64,000 nucleotides of DNA from a bacterium BMS3Bbin13 (GTDB lineage Bacteria; Pseudomonadota; Gammaproteobacteria; 21-64-14): positions 44,206 to 108,205 of the forward strand of contig BDTW01000038.1 in NCBI GenBank assembly GCA_002897735.1. The letters are read 5' to 3'. The translations under genes were made by a program, and so were the position numbers. The notes beneath the pieces were generated by a model that worked only from the letters and a program-made list of their open reading frames with translations, had not been told where the DNA came from and did not search any database. Position 1 is the stretch's first letter; every line of letters begins with the position of its first letter. Positions 9,839 to 18,495 of the stretch are shown one piece after another.

Positions 9839-9964
9839 ACGCATACCAGCCGTACCCGGCCGGTGGGGAGGTTCCGCATCATGCCCTGCTTGATGCGGCG
9901 GGTTTTGTCGCGGTGGCGCTTCCAAGCCGAATCTCGACGCCAGAGAAAGTGCAGCCGCAGATGG

Positions 9965-9987
9965 GTGACACCGCAGAGCGGTGTCAC
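9965..9987. repeat. REP family 1 hairpin
   Basis: A perfect 10-bp stem, GTGACACCGC/GCGGTGTCAC, with loop AGA. It has the opposite loop orientation to the copy at 9786. Confidence 0.85.
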
Positions 9988-10037
9988 CAGATTAGCGAGG
10001 CGGCCACCCATATTGCTCACTCACCCCCTCCCCCCTC

Positions 10038-10083
10038 GTGACACCGCTCTGCGGTGTCACGCATCTGCAGGCGCTCTGCGCCA
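10038..10083. repeat. REP family 1 element at the 3' side of the RAYT gene
   Basis: The hairpin at 10038-10060 is followed by GCATCTGCAGGCGCTCTGCGCC. The same unit occurs in inverse orientation at 10650-10694, so the two bracket the transposase gene as an inverted pair. Confidence 0.88.
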
Positions 10084-10090
10084 CAACGGC

Positions 10091-10624
10091 CTACCAATGG
10101 GTAAACACCTCAAGCAACCCCGTCTCTCCCGCATAATTTCGCGCACTGGACCAGCGCCAATGTTCGGGCCGATCCACATACCCGCGTTTTACCGGATTAT
10201 TGTGAATGTAATCCAGCTTTTGCCTCAATATCACTTCATTCTCAATGATCTGTGGATGCGATCCTTCCTGCCAAAATTGATGTGCCCGGTCATTGCGATG
10301 CGCTTTGCAGGAAAACCGCATACGCTTCAATAGTGCTTCCGCCCTATTCGCTTCCAGCAGGTCAATGGTTTCCCGCGCTGTGTATGACTTGAAGCCGCTC
10401 CAGATCGACGGCAGATTTTCCGCCTGGGCGACCGCATGCAGATGGTTTTCCAGCACGACATAGCCGTAGAGTTTCAAGCCCTTGTGCTCGCCAAGATAAC
10501 GCCACGAATCGAGCAGGATGGCTACTACCTCCCGGCGAGTGAAGACGGGCAGCCATTCCACTACTGTGCAAGTCAGAAAGTGCGGTTGATTGTGCCCGGC
10601 AAAGCGGTAGCGGCTCCTTGCCAT
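10091..10624 (-). CDS. REP-associated tyrosine transposase (RAYT, Y1_Tnp family)
   Basis: A 177-residue single-domain HUH/Y1 transposase. It has the two-histidine motif in ENHLHAV near residue 85 and the catalytic tyrosine in FKSYTARETIDLL. The family C-terminus is FWQEGSHPQ...YIHNNPVKRGYV...WRWSSARNY. RAYTs are IS200/IS605-like enzymes thought to mobilise REP sequences. They are usually single-copy and vertically inherited. The ATG at 10624 has a GGAGGG ribosome site. The gene sits between inverted REP elements at 10038-10083 and 10650-10694, so substrate and enzyme are found together. It is full length, with no frame disruption seen. Confidence 0.93.
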   Translation of the reverse strand: MARSRYRFAGHNQPHFLTCTVVEWLPVFTRREVVAILLDSWRYLGEHKGLKLYGYVVLENHLHAVAQAENLPSIWSGFKSYTARETIDLLEANRAEALLKRMRFSCKAHRNDRAHQFWQEGSHPQIIENEVILRQKLDYIHNNPVKRGYVDRPEHWRWSSARNYAGETGLLEVFTHW

Positions 10625-10649
10625 GGTGCGGGTCCCTCCGGTATTTCCC

Positions 10650-10694
10650 GGCGCAGAGCGCCTGCAGACGGGTGACACCGCAGAGCGGTGTCAC
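10650..10694. repeat. REP family 1 element at the 5' side of the RAYT gene
   Basis: GGCGCAGAGCGCCTGCAGAC followed by the hairpin at 10672-10694 (loop AGA). It is the inverted partner of 10038-10083 and lies just upstream of the RAYT start. Confidence 0.88.
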
Positions 10695-10847
10695 CAGACA
10701 ACCACGCGACTTCACCCGTGACTTGTCCCGCAACCCCGCTTCGGGGATGGTGGTCCGAAAACCGTCGCTCACCGAGTATTCCGGTTCGGCCAGCCTCGCC
10801 GTCGCACAGCGCCGGATCATGTTCCGCGTCCCCGCGCCGCAGGCCTG

Positions 10848-10870
10848 ATGACACCGCAGAGCGGTGTCAT
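10848..10870. repeat. REP family 1 variant hairpin
   Basis: Arms ATGACACCGC/GCGGTGTCAT. The outer base pair has changed on both sides (G-C to A-T), so the stem is conserved by compensatory change. Confidence 0.85.
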
Positions 10871-10880
10871 CAGGCGCGAG

Positions 10881-10936
10881 AGGCGTCGCGCGCGTCGCGG
10901 CGTCGGGCCTCGACGCGCGCCCGAAGGACGGACTCC
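10881..10936. repeat. Copy of a 56-bp piece of the neighbouring kinase-type gene
   Basis: These 56 bases match 11269-11324 inside the minus-strand phosphotransferase/ATPase gene at 53 of 56 positions. The copy lies between two REP hairpins (10848-10870 and 10941-10963). Confidence 0.85.
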
Positions 10937-10940
10937 CCTC

Positions 10941-10993
10941 GTGACACCGCTCTGCGGTGTCACGCCTCCCGGGCCGCTCCGCGGTACGAATCC
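10941..10993. repeat. REP family 1 hairpin with extended flank
   Basis: The hairpin at 10941-10963 (loop TCT) is followed by CCTCCCGGGCCGCTCCGCGG. The flank is nearly the same as that of the copy at 9786. Confidence 0.85.
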
Positions 10994-11113
10994 ACCCGTG
11001 CCGGCCGTGTTCTCCCTGTGGGCGGTTTCTGCATCGTTTGCTGCCGATGCCTGTTTCTTGGTGATCGGCGCTTCCAACCTTGTCGATGGCCGGGATCCTC
11101 TGACGCTCTGCGA

Positions 11114-12688
11114 TCAGGTACCGGAAACCCCCTCGCGCACATCCCGGGCGAGTCGCGCGGGGTCGTCTCCGGCGTGCGCCGTTACGACCGTGACGCCGGC
11201 CCGTTCTTCGGCATTCAGCGGTTCGAGTCCGGCTTGCTGGCGGCGCAATACCTCGAGGTCGGCTTCCGAGGCGTCGCGCCCGCCGCGGCGCCGGGCCTCG
11301 ACGCGCGCCCGAAGGACGGACTCCGGGACGTGCAGTTCCAGTACTAGGACGGGCACGCCCGACCGTCGTGCCAGGGCGTAGAACGGTGCTCGCCGGTCAC
11401 GTTTCAGGAAGGTGGCGTCGACGATGACCGGATGGCCCGCGGCGAGCACCGTCTCGGCGAGTTCCGCCAAGCGTGCATAGGTGGCGCGGTCCGCTTCCGG
11501 GGTGTAGATCCCTCCGCCCGGGCTCGACCCCGATGGTTCGTCGGCCGCCAGGGCGAAGAGGCGCTTGCGTTCCACGTCTGAGCGCAGCCGTATGGCGCCG
11601 AGCCGTTCGAGCAGTTCCTGGGTGACGGTGGTCTTGCCGGCGCCGGACGGTCCGTAGGTGAGCAGCAGGAACGGCCGCTCCGGCGCCGCGGCGCGTGTCG
11701 CGAACGCGAGATAGCCGCGGCAGGTGTCCAGCGCCTGCGCCCGTTCCGCTGCATCCAGGTCGTCCTGCGCGGCGCGGATCGCGGCCACCTTGGCGCGCAC
11801 CAGCGCGCGGTAGGTTCGGTAGTAGCGCAGCAGTGCGAGTCCGGCGTAGTCTCCGGTGTGCTGGAGGTAGGCATTCAGGAAGCGCCGCCCCAGGTCGGCG
11901 CGCCCGCGATCCTCCAGGTCCATGTCGAGAAACGCGCATTCGCTGATGACGTCGATCCAACGCAACGCTTCGTTGAACTCCAGGCAGTCGAAGATCACCA
12001 CGTCGTCATCCACCCAGGCCATGTTGCCCAGGTGCATGTCGCCGTGGCACTCGCGGATGAACCCGCCGGCCTTGCGCGCCCGAAACGTCGCCCGGTGGCG
12101 GCGATACTCCTCGTCGCTCCATTCGCGCAGGGCGGCGAGCCGTTCCCGCCCGGCGGCATCCGGGAGCAACGGTTCGATCTGGAGGAAGTTCTCGCGTACC
12201 GGCCGGTGGACCTGCTCCGGGTCGCCGAACGGCTGCTTCGGACTTGCGCGTTCGATCGTCCCGTGGAAGGCCGCCACCACGGCTGCGATGCGCTCGATCT
12301 GCGTGCGGCTCACGGCGTCACGCGCGAGCAGGCGGTCGAGCAGCCTGTCCTGCGGGAACTGGCGCATGCGCACCGCGTACTCGAACGGCTCGCCGCCGCC
12401 GTTGAGCACCGGCGCCTGCGCCGTGCCGCCGATCGCCACCACGTCGCGGTAGAGGTGCGGCGCGAGCCGGCGGTTCAGGCGCAACTCCTCCATGCAGAAG
12501 AAGCGCCGGCGATCGAGGGTCGAGAAGTCCACGAAGCCGAGATCGACCGGCTTCTTGATCTTGTAGGCCCAGTCGCCGGTGAGGAGGACCCAGGAGATGT
12601 GGGTCTCCAGTACGGTGACCGCCGTGACCGGGTGGTCGTAGCGGGCGGGATTCTGCAGGGCGCGGATCAGTGCCGGTTGGGGTGACAT
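11114..12688 (-). CDS. Fusion of aminoglycoside-phosphotransferase-like and AAA/kinase-type ATP-binding domains
   Basis: A 524-residue two-domain protein. Residues 1 to about 320 form a protein-kinase-like/APH domain with the catalytic-loop pattern ECHGDMHLGNMAW followed by VIFDCLEFN. Residues from about 340 are a P-loop kinase-like domain with Walker A GPSGAGKTT and a later VIVDATFLKR. This fused architecture is widespread in proteobacteria and is usually annotated as a bifunctional phosphotransferase/ATP-binding protein. The substrate is not known. The ATG at 12688 has a GGAGG site 8 bases upstream. The gene is divergent from mrcB. A 56-bp fragment of it is duplicated downstream among REPs. 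Confidence 0.85.
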   Translation of the reverse strand: MSPQPALIRALQNPARYDHPVTAVTVLETHISWVLLTGDWAYKIKKPVDLGFVDFSTLDRRRFFCMEELRLNRRLAPHLYRDVVAIGGTAQAPVLNGGGEPFEYAVRMRQFPQDRLLDRLLARDAVSRTQIERIAAVVAAFHGTIERASPKQPFGDPEQVHRPVRENFLQIEPLLPDAAGRERLAALREWSDEEYRRHRATFRARKAGGFIRECHGDMHLGNMAWVDDDVVIFDCLEFNEALRWIDVISECAFLDMDLEDRGRADLGRRFLNAYLQHTGDYAGLALLRYYRTYRALVRAKVAAIRAAQDDLDAAERAQALDTCRGYLAFATRAAAPERPFLLLTYGPSGAGKTTVTQELLERLGAIRLRSDVERKRLFALAADEPSGSSPGGGIYTPEADRATYARLAELAETVLAAGHPVIVDATFLKRDRRAPFYALARRSGVPVLVLELHVPESVLRARVEARRRGGRDASEADLEVLRRQQAGLEPLNAEERAGVTVVTAHAGDDPARLARDVREGVSGT

Positions 12689-12829
12689 GTGCGGTCCTCC
12701 ACCGTTCTGCACCGTGGTCCCGTTAGGGTATCATGGGTGCCGGCCGCCGCTTGGCGATCTCCGCGGCGCCCGATCTCCGCAGCGGGCGCAAGCCCCCTCC
12801 ACCCCGATCCGGCCCGATCCGGTCCCGAT

Positions 12830-15160
12830 ATGACACGACGCAAGCGCCCCACGGGCAAGAGGCCGTCGCGACGGAAGAGTGCGGCGCGACCGCGACGGCG
12901 CAACGGCGGAAAGAAGCGCCGTTGGATCCTGTGGGCGACGGCGGGCATGGCGCTGGTCGCGCTCGCCTACGTTCTCTATCTGGATCACACCATCCGCAGC
13001 CGGTTCGAGGCCAAGCGCTGGTCGCTCCCGGCCCGGGTCTATGCGCGGCCGCTCGATCTGTACCCGGGGATGGCGCTGAGTGCCCGGCAGTTCGCGTTCG
13101 AACTGCGTGCACTGGGTTACCGGCGGGTGGCCGACCCGGCTGCGCCGGCCACCTACGCCCGGCGCGGCGGCGAGTACCGGTTCGTGACACGGGAGTTCAC
13201 GTTCTGGAACGGCGACCAGCCCGCGCACCGGGCGGTGGTGCGGTTTGCGGGCGGACACGTGCGCGGACTCACGAACTTCTCCGGCGGGTCCCTGGCGCTG
13301 CTGCGCATGGACCCGGTTCAGATCGGCGACCTCTATCCGTCACGCGCCGGGGACCGCATCCTGGTGCGGATCACGCAGGCGCCATCCTTGTTGGTGCGCG
13401 GGCTGGTCGCGGTGGAGGATCGCGGCTTCTATCACAACTTCGGTGTCGAGCCCAAGGCGATCCTGCGCGCGTTCATCGCCAATCTGCGCGCCGGGCGCGT
13501 CGTGCAGGGCGGCAGCACCATCACCCAGCAATTGGTGCGCAACTTCTTCCTGAGCAACCGGCGCTCGCTGCTGCGCAAGGCCAAGGAGGCCGTGATGGCG
13601 ATACTCCTGGACCTGCATTACCGCAAGCGGCAGATCCTCGAGGCCTATATCAACGAGGTCTACCTCGGCCAGTCCGGGGCGCGTTCGATCCACGGCTTCG
13701 GGCTCGCGAGCCGCTTCTACTTCGACCGGCCGCTGTCGCGGCTCGACGCGCCGCGGCTTGCACTGCTGATCGGCTTGGTGAAGGGCCCTTCCTACTACGA
13801 CCCGCGGCGCCATCCGCGTCGCGCCCTGGCCCGGCGCAACCTGGTGCTCGATGTCCTGCGCGCGCAGGGGGTGATCGGCACCGCCGAGGCCGCCGCCGCC
13901 CGGCGCGCACCGCTCGGCGTGGTGCCGACTCCGCGACCGCTGACCGCGTATCCGGCGTTCTGGGACCTGATGCGTCGGCAACTGTTGCGCGACTACCGTG
14001 AACGGGACCTGCGCACGGCGGGGCTGCGTATCTTCACGACCCTCGATCCGCTGGTGCAGGCCGCCGCCGAACGCGCGTTGGATCGCGAGGCGCGGATCCT
14101 CGAGCGACGCCGTCGTCTGCCGCGCGGCAGTTTGCAGGGCGCCGTGGTGGTCACCTCGGTGGCCGGCGGCGAGGTGCTGGCGGTCGTGGGCGGGCGCGAG
14201 GCCCGTTATGCCGGCTTCAACCGGGCGCTCGACGCCGTGCGCCCGGTCGGTTCCCTGATCAAGCCCGCGGTCTACCTGACGGCCCTGCGTGATCCGCGGC
14301 GCTATACGCTCGCCACCCTGATCGACGACGCCCCCATCCGCATCAGAGATCCGGACGGCGGGATCTGGGCGCCGCGCAACTATGATCGCAAGTCCCACGG
14401 CGAGGTGCCGCTGTACGCGGCGCTCGCCCATTCCTATAACCAGGCCACGGTCCGCCTGGGTATGGAGGTGGGTGCGGCCCACGTCGTCGACACGCTGCAC
14501 CGGATGGGCATCGAACGCCCGCTGCGCCCGTATCCGTCGTTGTTCCTGGGGGCGGTGTCGCTCTCGCCGCTGGAGATCGCCCGGATGTACGAGACCCTCG
14601 CCACCGGCGGGTTCCGCGTGCCGCTGCGCGCCATCCGCGCCATCCTCGACGCCGATGCCCACCCGCTCCAGCGTTACCCGCTGCGCATCCGGCAGGTGCT
14701 GGAGCCGGCGCCCGCTTTCCTCGTGGACAGCGCCCTGGAGAAGGTGGTCGAGGTGGGCACGGCGCGCGGTCTGTCGCACTGGCTGCCGGCCGGCCTGACG
14801 GCGGCGGGCAAGACCGGCACCACCGGCGGCCTGCGCGACAGTTGGTTCGCGGGGTTCACCGGCAACTACCTGGCGGTGGTCTGGCTCGGTCGTGACGACA
14901 ACCGCCCGACGGGACTCAGCGGGGCGCAGGGGGCCCTGCGGGTCTGGGGTGTGCTGATGTCCGGGATCTCCGCGCAGCCGCTGCGCTTGGCGCTTCCCAC
15001 CGGCGTGGATCTCGCCTGGATCGATCCGCGCTCCGGCCTGCGTACCGCCGCGGGTTGTGCGGGTGCCGTACAATTGCCGTTCATCGACGGTTCCATCCCT
15101 GTCGGGACTACGGGTTGCTCGGGTGGAGTGGGTCACTGGCTGCGGGGGCTGTTCCGATGA
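12830..15160 (+). CDS. mrcB: Bifunctional penicillin-binding protein 1B
   Basis: A 776-residue class A PBP with a basic cytoplasmic tail and one membrane segment at about residues 32-52. It has a UvrB-like UB2H region, then a GT51 glycosyltransferase with VEDRGFYHNFG (Glu196) and QGGSTITQQLVRN (227-239). The transpeptidase motifs are S475-LIK, SYN and K661-TGT. It polymerises lipid II and cross-links peptidoglycan in the periplasm. The UB2H region (with LYP and F-rich strands before the GT domain) places it with PBP1b rather than PBP1a. The start at 12830 gives a normal cytoplasmic tail. The stop overlaps the following lipoprotein gene as ATGA, which suggests a functional link, possibly an LpoB-like partner (inference). 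Confidence 0.93.
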   Translation: MTRRKRPTGKRPSRRKSAARPRRRNGGKKRRWILWATAGMALVALAYVLYLDHTIRSRFEAKRWSLPARVYARPLDLYPGMALSARQFAFELRALGYRRVADPAAPATYARRGGEYRFVTREFTFWNGDQPAHRAVVRFAGGHVRGLTNFSGGSLALLRMDPVQIGDLYPSRAGDRILVRITQAPSLLVRGLVAVEDRGFYHNFGVEPKAILRAFIANLRAGRVVQGGSTITQQLVRNFFLSNRRSLLRKAKEAVMAILLDLHYRKRQILEAYINEVYLGQSGARSIHGFGLASRFYFDRPLSRLDAPRLALLIGLVKGPSYYDPRRHPRRALARRNLVLDVLRAQGVIGTAEAAAARRAPLGVVPTPRPLTAYPAFWDLMRRQLLRDYRERDLRTAGLRIFTTLDPLVQAAAERALDREARILERRRRLPRGSLQGAVVVTSVAGGEVLAVVGGREARYAGFNRALDAVRPVGSLIKPAVYLTALRDPRRYTLATLIDDAPIRIRDPDGGIWAPRNYDRKSHGEVPLYAALAHSYNQATVRLGMEVGAAHVVDTLHRMGIERPLRPYPSLFLGAVSLSPLEIARMYETLATGGFRVPLRAIRAILDADAHPLQRYPLRIRQVLEPAPAFLVDSALEKVVEVGTARGLSHWLPAGLTAAGKTGTTGGLRDSWFAGFTGNYLAVVWLGRDDNRPTGLSGAQGALRVWGVLMSGISAQPLRLALPTGVDLAWIDPRSGLRTAAGCAGAVQLPFIDGSIPVGTTGCSGGVGHWLRGLFR

Positions 15161-15633
15161 ACGCGTTGCGCCGGTCGTGGATCGTGGTCCTCGTGACGTT
15201 GGCCGGGTGCGCCGGCGTCGGTCGCCCGCCGTCGCCCGCCGCACCGTCCCCCCCGGTGCCTTCGCGCGGCGAATTGCCCGTGCCGCCCGGCCCGGCGGCG
15301 GGGCCGCACGCCGCCGTGGCGGCGCTGGTCGACGATGCCGGGCGCCGGGTCCGGGCGGGGCGCCTCGAATCGGCCGCCGCCGATCTCGAACGGGCGTTGC
15401 GCATCGAGCCGGGCGATGCGTCGTTGTGGCAACGACTGGCGCAACTGCGCCTGCGACAGCGGGAATACCGGCAGGCCGAGCAGTTGGCGCGGCGCTCGCT
15501 GCTTGCGGCCGGTGCGGATACGGCCCTGTCCGCGGCCGGCTGGCGCATCATCGCCGCGGCGCGTCGTGCCGAGGGCGATGAATCCGGCGCGCGCCGAGCC
15601 GCGGCGCGAGCGAGCGCCCTGGACGGACATTGA
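15157..15633 (+). CDS. TPR-containing lipoprotein downstream of PBP1b
   Basis: A 158-residue protein with a lipoprotein signal (IVVLVTLAGC, Cys at about residue 18). A Pro-rich linker follows, then about two tetratricopeptide-like helical repeats (AAADLERALRIEPGDASLWQ and the repeat after it). It starts on the mrcB stop codon (ATGA), so it is translationally coupled. PBP1b of Enterobacteria is activated by the outer-membrane lipoprotein LpoB. A lipoprotein fused to a Pro-rich spacer and coupled to mrcB is a candidate for a similar role, but it has no clear LpoB sequence match. Confidence 0.8.
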   Translation: MNALRRSWIVVLVTLAGCAGVGRPPSPAAPSPPVPSRGELPVPPGPAAGPHAAVAALVDDAGRRVRAGRLESAAADLERALRIEPGDASLWQRLAQLRLRQREYRQAEQLARRSLLAAGADTALSAAGWRIIAAARRAEGDESGARRAAARASALDGH

Positions 15634-15935
15634 GGCGGAATCGGGGAGTTGCAGTTACACTATGGGAACAGCGAATGGAGGCGCAGGGGCTGTAGCGGCC
15701 TTTTCGGCTGCGGTGCACGCTTCTCATTCACCCCTTCGGGGTACCTTCTCTCTGGAGAGAAGGGGAAGGGGTGGCCGGCCTGCGATTGCGGTGAGGGGAG
15801 GAAGGCCGTAGGTGTTGTCGCCGCCTGCGCCCGCAGAGTACTCCCTTCATCCGGCTCTTCGGGCCGCCTTTTCCCCGAGAGGAGGAAGGGGAGGGGGTGT
15901 GGCCTGTGCAGCCGCGCCATTTCAGGGGAGGCGGG
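15634..15935. other. Intergenic region with palindromes
   Basis: About 300 bases without a supported gene. It contains a near-perfect short-loop palindrome at 15744-15763 (CCTTCTCTC/GAGAGAAGG) and GA-rich repeats of the form CCCCTTCGGGG and GAGGAAGGGGAGGGGG. These resemble dispersed intergenic repeats. The ribosome site for the next gene is at its end. Confidence 0.5.
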
Positions 15936-16445
15936 GTGACGGTCTATTCGGTCGACAAACTGATTGCCCAGGCACGCCAACTCGCCGCCGATTACAAACG
16001 TGCGACCGGCAAGCCGCTTGCCGGTGTCAGCGCCGAGGTCGCCGAGTACGACGCCGCGCGGTTGCTGGATCTCGAATTGTGTCGGGAACACAAGGGCGGC
16101 TACGATGCGATCGGGCGCGGGTCGCGCGAGGGTCTGCGGGTGCAGATCAAGGGCCGCGTCATCTTCGACGAGCACAAGTCCGGCCAGCGCATCGGGCAGC
16201 TCAGGGTGGATCAGGAGTGGGACCGTCTGGTGCTGGTCCTGCTCGACGAGCACTTCGAGCCGATGGAAATCTACGAGGCGGATCGCAAGAGGGTGCTGGA
16301 GGAGATCGTGCACAGTGGCGCGAGCGGGCGCAGAAAACGCGGCGCGATGTCGGTCGCGCGCTTTCGCAATATCGCGCGGCTGGCGTGGGTCCGTGAGCGC
16401 GGCGTAGAGGAGGGCGAGGTCTGGGACAACCGCGACACACGCTGA
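15936..16445 (+). CDS. Conserved hypothetical protein, probable PD-(D/E)XK nuclease fold
   Basis: A 169-residue soluble protein. It contains EYDAARLLDLELCREHKGGY, then GYDAIG and VQIKGR. That is the spacing E ... D ... (V/Q)xK expected of a restriction-endonuclease-like core. No nuclease family can be named from the sequence. The GTG at 15936 follows a strong AGGGGAGG site. The gene is followed 31 bases later by the helicase gene yoaA, and the two may be co-transcribed, which fits a DNA-related role (inference). Confidence 0.6.
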   Translation: MTVYSVDKLIAQARQLAADYKRATGKPLAGVSAEVAEYDAARLLDLELCREHKGGYDAIGRGSREGLRVQIKGRVIFDEHKSGQRIGQLRVDQEWDRLVLVLLDEHFEPMEIYEADRKRVLEEIVHSGASGRRKRGAMSVARFRNIARLAWVRERGVEEGEVWDNRDTR

Positions 16446-16476
16446 TCCGTGCCCGTCGCGGCGGCAGGCCGGGCGC

Positions 16477-18495
16477 GTGTTGAGCCTGCGCGAACTGCTG
16501 GGCGGCGAGGGGCCGCTGGCGCGCGAGGTGCCCGGCTTCGCGCCCCGTGTCCAGCAGCAGGCCATGGCCGAGGCGGTGGCCGGTGCGCTCGAGGACCGCT
16601 CCGTGCTGATCTCCGAGGCGGGCACCGGCACCGGAAAGACTTATGCGTATCTGGTCCCGGCGCTGCTCTCCGGCGGCAAGGTGCTGGTCTCCACCGGCAC
16701 CCGAACCCTGCAGGATCAGCTCTTCCATCGCGACCTGCCGGTCGTGCGCTCCGCGCTCGGCGTACCGGTTACGGTCGCGCTGCTCAAAGGGCGCGCGAAC
16801 TATCTGTGCCTGCACCGGCTGGAGGAGACGGCGGCGAGCGGGCGGTTCCAGGCGCGTGCCGAGGCCGGGCAGCTCCAGCGCATCCGTGCCTGGGCCGGGC
16901 GCACGGGCGACGGCGACGTGACGCAACTCACCGGCGTGGCGGAGTCCTCCGGCGTGTGGGGGCGCGTGACCTCCACGACCGAGAACTGCCTCGGCTCGGA
17001 ATGTCCGCACTACGCGGACTGCTTCGTGGTCAAGGCGCGCCGCGCCGCGCAGGAAGCGGACCTGGTGGTGATCAACCATCATCTGCTGTGCGCGGACATG
17101 GCCCTCAAGGAATCCGGCTTCGGCGATCTGCTCCCCGGGGCCGACGGGTTCGTGGTCGACGAGGCCCACCAGCTCCCGGACGTGGCGGCGCGGTTCTTCA
17201 CCGTCTCGCTCGGTGCGGGGCAGGTATTGGATCTGTGCCGCGACGCGATCATCGGTTCGGCTCGCGCCGCCGGCGACGCCGCGGCGGTGCGCGCGGCGGC
17301 GGACCGGACCGAGCGCGCCGTGCGCGACCTGCGCCTGGCGCTGGGCGAGCGCTCGCAGCGCGCCGCCTGGAGGCGCGTCGCGGACCGGGCCGCGGTGCGC
17401 GGCGCGGTGGACGAACTGCATGCGGCGCTGGGCGATATGGCGGCGGTGTTCAAGCCCCTGGCGGCAAGCAGCAAGGAACTGGAGGCGCTGGCGCGGCGCT
17501 GTGCCGAGCAGCGCCGGCGGCTCGCGGAGGTGACCGGCGTCGGAGAGCCGGATGAATCTCCGGGCGGTTCGGCGGAGGATGAGGGGGAAGAGAACGCGGT
17601 CGGGGAGGACGGCGGCGCGGTGCGCTGGTGGGAGACGCACGCCCGCGGCTTCGGCCTGCATCGCACGCCGCTGAACGTCGCGCGGATGTTCCGTTCGCGC
17701 ATGGACGACTATCCCGCGGCGTGGGTGTTCACTTCGGCGACGCTCGCCGTGGGCGGGGACTTCGAGCACTTCGGTGCGCGCCTCGGGCTGGAGGGCGCGG
17801 CCACCGCCCTGTGGGAGAGCCCGTTCGACTATCGGCGCAACGCGCTCCTGTACCTGCCGGCCGGACTGCCGGACCCCAACGCCCGCGGCTACACGCAGGC
17901 GGTGGTCGAGGCGGCGCTGCCGGTGTTGGCGGCGAGCGCCGGTCGGGCGTTTCTGCTGTTTACCAGTCATCGCGCCCTGCGCGAGGCCGCGGCGCTGCTT
18001 GCGGGGCGCGTCGCCTATCCGCTGCTGGTACAGGGTGAGGCACCGCGCGATGCCCTGTTGCGCCGCTTCCGGGAGTTGGGCGACGCGGTGCTGCTGGGGA
18101 CCGCGAGCTTCTGGGAGGGCGTGGACGTGCGCGGTTCGGCGCTCTCCTGCGTGATCATCGACCGCCTGCCGTTTGCGCCCCCGGACGACCCGGTGCAGGA
18201 GGCGCGCATCGAGGCGCTGCGCGCCGCCGGCGGCAATCCGTTCCTCGAATACCAGATCCCGAGTGCGGTGTTGCAGCTCAAGCAGGGCGTGGGGCGGTTG
18301 ATCCGAGACCCCGCCGATCGCGGCGTGCTGATGCTGTGCGACCCGCGCCTCAGTGCCCGGTCCTATGGAAAGATCTTTTTGCGCAGTCTCCCGGATATGC
18401 GAGTGACGCGCGAGGTGGACGAGGTGCGGGCGTTCTTCGAGTCGCCCGAGGTGGACGAGGCGCAGGCGGACGGACCCGCGGCGGTGATATCGTGA
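16477..18495 (+). CDS. yoaA: DinG/YoaA-family ATP-dependent helicase
   Basis: A 672-residue XPD-type superfamily 2 helicase. It has Walker A in SEAGTGTGKTYAYLVPALL at about residue 48, a DEAH box in VVDEAHQLPD, and motif V/VI in VGRLIRDPADRG. Four cysteines (NYLC...NCLGSECPHYADC) mark the Fe-S cluster between motifs I and II. Members unwind 5'-3' on forks, R-loops or damaged DNA. The length and the Fe-S cysteines fit YoaA. An acidic low-complexity insert (about 350-375) is not a family feature. The GTG start at 16477 lies close behind the upstream gene, and the stop overlaps tsaB as GTGA. Confidence 0.88.
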   Translation: MLSLRELLGGEGPLAREVPGFAPRVQQQAMAEAVAGALEDRSVLISEAGTGTGKTYAYLVPALLSGGKVLVSTGTRTLQDQLFHRDLPVVRSALGVPVTVALLKGRANYLCLHRLEETAASGRFQARAEAGQLQRIRAWAGRTGDGDVTQLTGVAESSGVWGRVTSTTENCLGSECPHYADCFVVKARRAAQEADLVVINHHLLCADMALKESGFGDLLPGADGFVVDEAHQLPDVAARFFTVSLGAGQVLDLCRDAIIGSARAAGDAAAVRAAADRTERAVRDLRLALGERSQRAAWRRVADRAAVRGAVDELHAALGDMAAVFKPLAASSKELEALARRCAEQRRRLAEVTGVGEPDESPGGSAEDEGEENAVGEDGGAVRWWETHARGFGLHRTPLNVARMFRSRMDDYPAAWVFTSATLAVGGDFEHFGARLGLEGAATALWESPFDYRRNALLYLPAGLPDPNARGYTQAVVEAALPVLAASAGRAFLLFTSHRALREAAALLAGRVAYPLLVQGEAPRDALLRRFRELGDAVLLGTASFWEGVDVRGSALSCVIIDRLPFAPPDDPVQEARIEALRAAGGNPFLEYQIPSAVLQLKQGVGRLIRDPADRGVLMLCDPRLSARSYGKIFLRSLPDMRVTREVDEVRAFFESPEVDEAQADGPAAVIS

